Assembly (NCBI GenBank): GCA_964486455.1
Contig: CAZAMP010000009.1
Span: forward strand, 39,990 to 103,989
Direction of reading: 5' to 3'
Length of the DNA stretch: 64,000 bases
DNA from: CAZAMP01 sp964486455
GTDB taxonomy: Bacteria; Eisenbacteria; RBG-16-71-46; CAZAMP01
Shown piece by piece: positions 63,787-64,000 of this stretch (within the stretch, counting starts at the first letter, position 1; every line of letters begins with the position of its first letter). The position numbers and the translations under genes are program-made. Under the pieces are notes generated by a model. The model searched no databases. It worked only from the letters and a program-made list of their open reading frames with translations, and had not been told where the DNA came from.

Positions 63787-64000
63787 GGGGGGATCCTGAA
63801 GCCCGTGGGCCCACTAAGCAAGTCGGCTCGTTTTGGGATCGAATGTGGAGGCGGTCGCTAGTTTCTCAACTGTGTGCTAGCGAAACGAACGATCGACGAT
63901 CGGCCCCAGTGTGTCATGGATGACCTTCTGGTAAGATTTGCAGGCTCGTGTGAATAGCAGAAGCTGACTGCGTCACGCGACTGAGTACGTGCGACAAACC

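Noticed and set aside
1..64000. tRNA or rRNA genes in the gaps
   Set aside because: I scanned the intergenic regions for T-loop GGTTCRA-type signatures with pairing arms and for conserved rRNA segments and saw none. A covariance-model scan would be the decisive test.

Overview
The window is a high-GC chromosomal segment, with dense coding on both strands, from a bacterium of the FCB superphylum neighbourhood. A Candidatus Eisenbacteria/Krumholzibacteria-like lineage fits best, but this is inference. The main evidence is a set of about seven large secreted proteins that end in a FlgD-Ig-like or T9SS-like C-terminal module (NPFNPTT-type motif, then a WDG motif, then a short hydrophobic/basic tail). 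These sit beside ordinary single-copy bacterial housekeeping genes. I found no tRNA, rRNA, CRISPR array, prophage or insertion sequence.

Layout. 1-7.8 kb: a partial GT-C-type membrane protein, then a plus-strand cluster of LuxE-like acyl-protein synthetase, a small exported protein, a metzincin-like lipoprotein, LuxC-like acyl reductase and a class III aminotransferase. A convergent Gfo/Idh dehydrogenase overlaps its end. 7.9-16.1 kb: a Gly/Tyr/Pro-rich protein, an MFS exporter, era, a Cas4/AddB-like Fe-S nuclease, a UvrD-like helicase, a PMT-type glycosyltransferase and a secreted protein. 16.5-29 kb: tsaD, two response regulators (one with a GGDDF output domain), priA, a TPR lipoprotein, a KARI-like protein, rho, and the classical rpmE-DUF1385-prfA-prmC run. 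29-34.7 kb: a glutamate dehydrogenase paralog lacking all three catalytic lysines, a PEP-synthase-like ATP-grasp protein, and an intact gdhA behind an attenuator-like leader.

34.9-46.6 kb is a minus-strand run of seven closely spaced genes: three tandem secreted paralogs, trmO, a second PEP-synthase-like protein that keeps only the C-terminal part, a stand-alone SecD-P1-like lipoprotein, and a secreted PHP hydrolase. A perfect TTGACA-17-TATAAT promoter precedes it, divergent from a TPR protein that may be a regulator. 46.7-64 kb: the TPR protein, an M42 peptidase, a GNAT protein, a beta-propeller protein, a secreted PNGase F-like enzyme, murA, a giant malectin/CotH/LTD secreted protein, selB, another large secreted protein and a YegS-like lipid kinase.

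The most unusual signals are: the LuxE/LuxC/aminotransferase operon (possible fatty aldehyde to fatty amine route); two amino-acid-metabolism paralogs with lost catalytic residues (GDH-like and KARI-like); the paired PEP-synthase-like proteins sharing a GRWG...GTHFF module; a 16-nt element placed identically in front of era and tsaD that implies leaderless transcripts; and the secreted-paralog operon with its consensus promoter.
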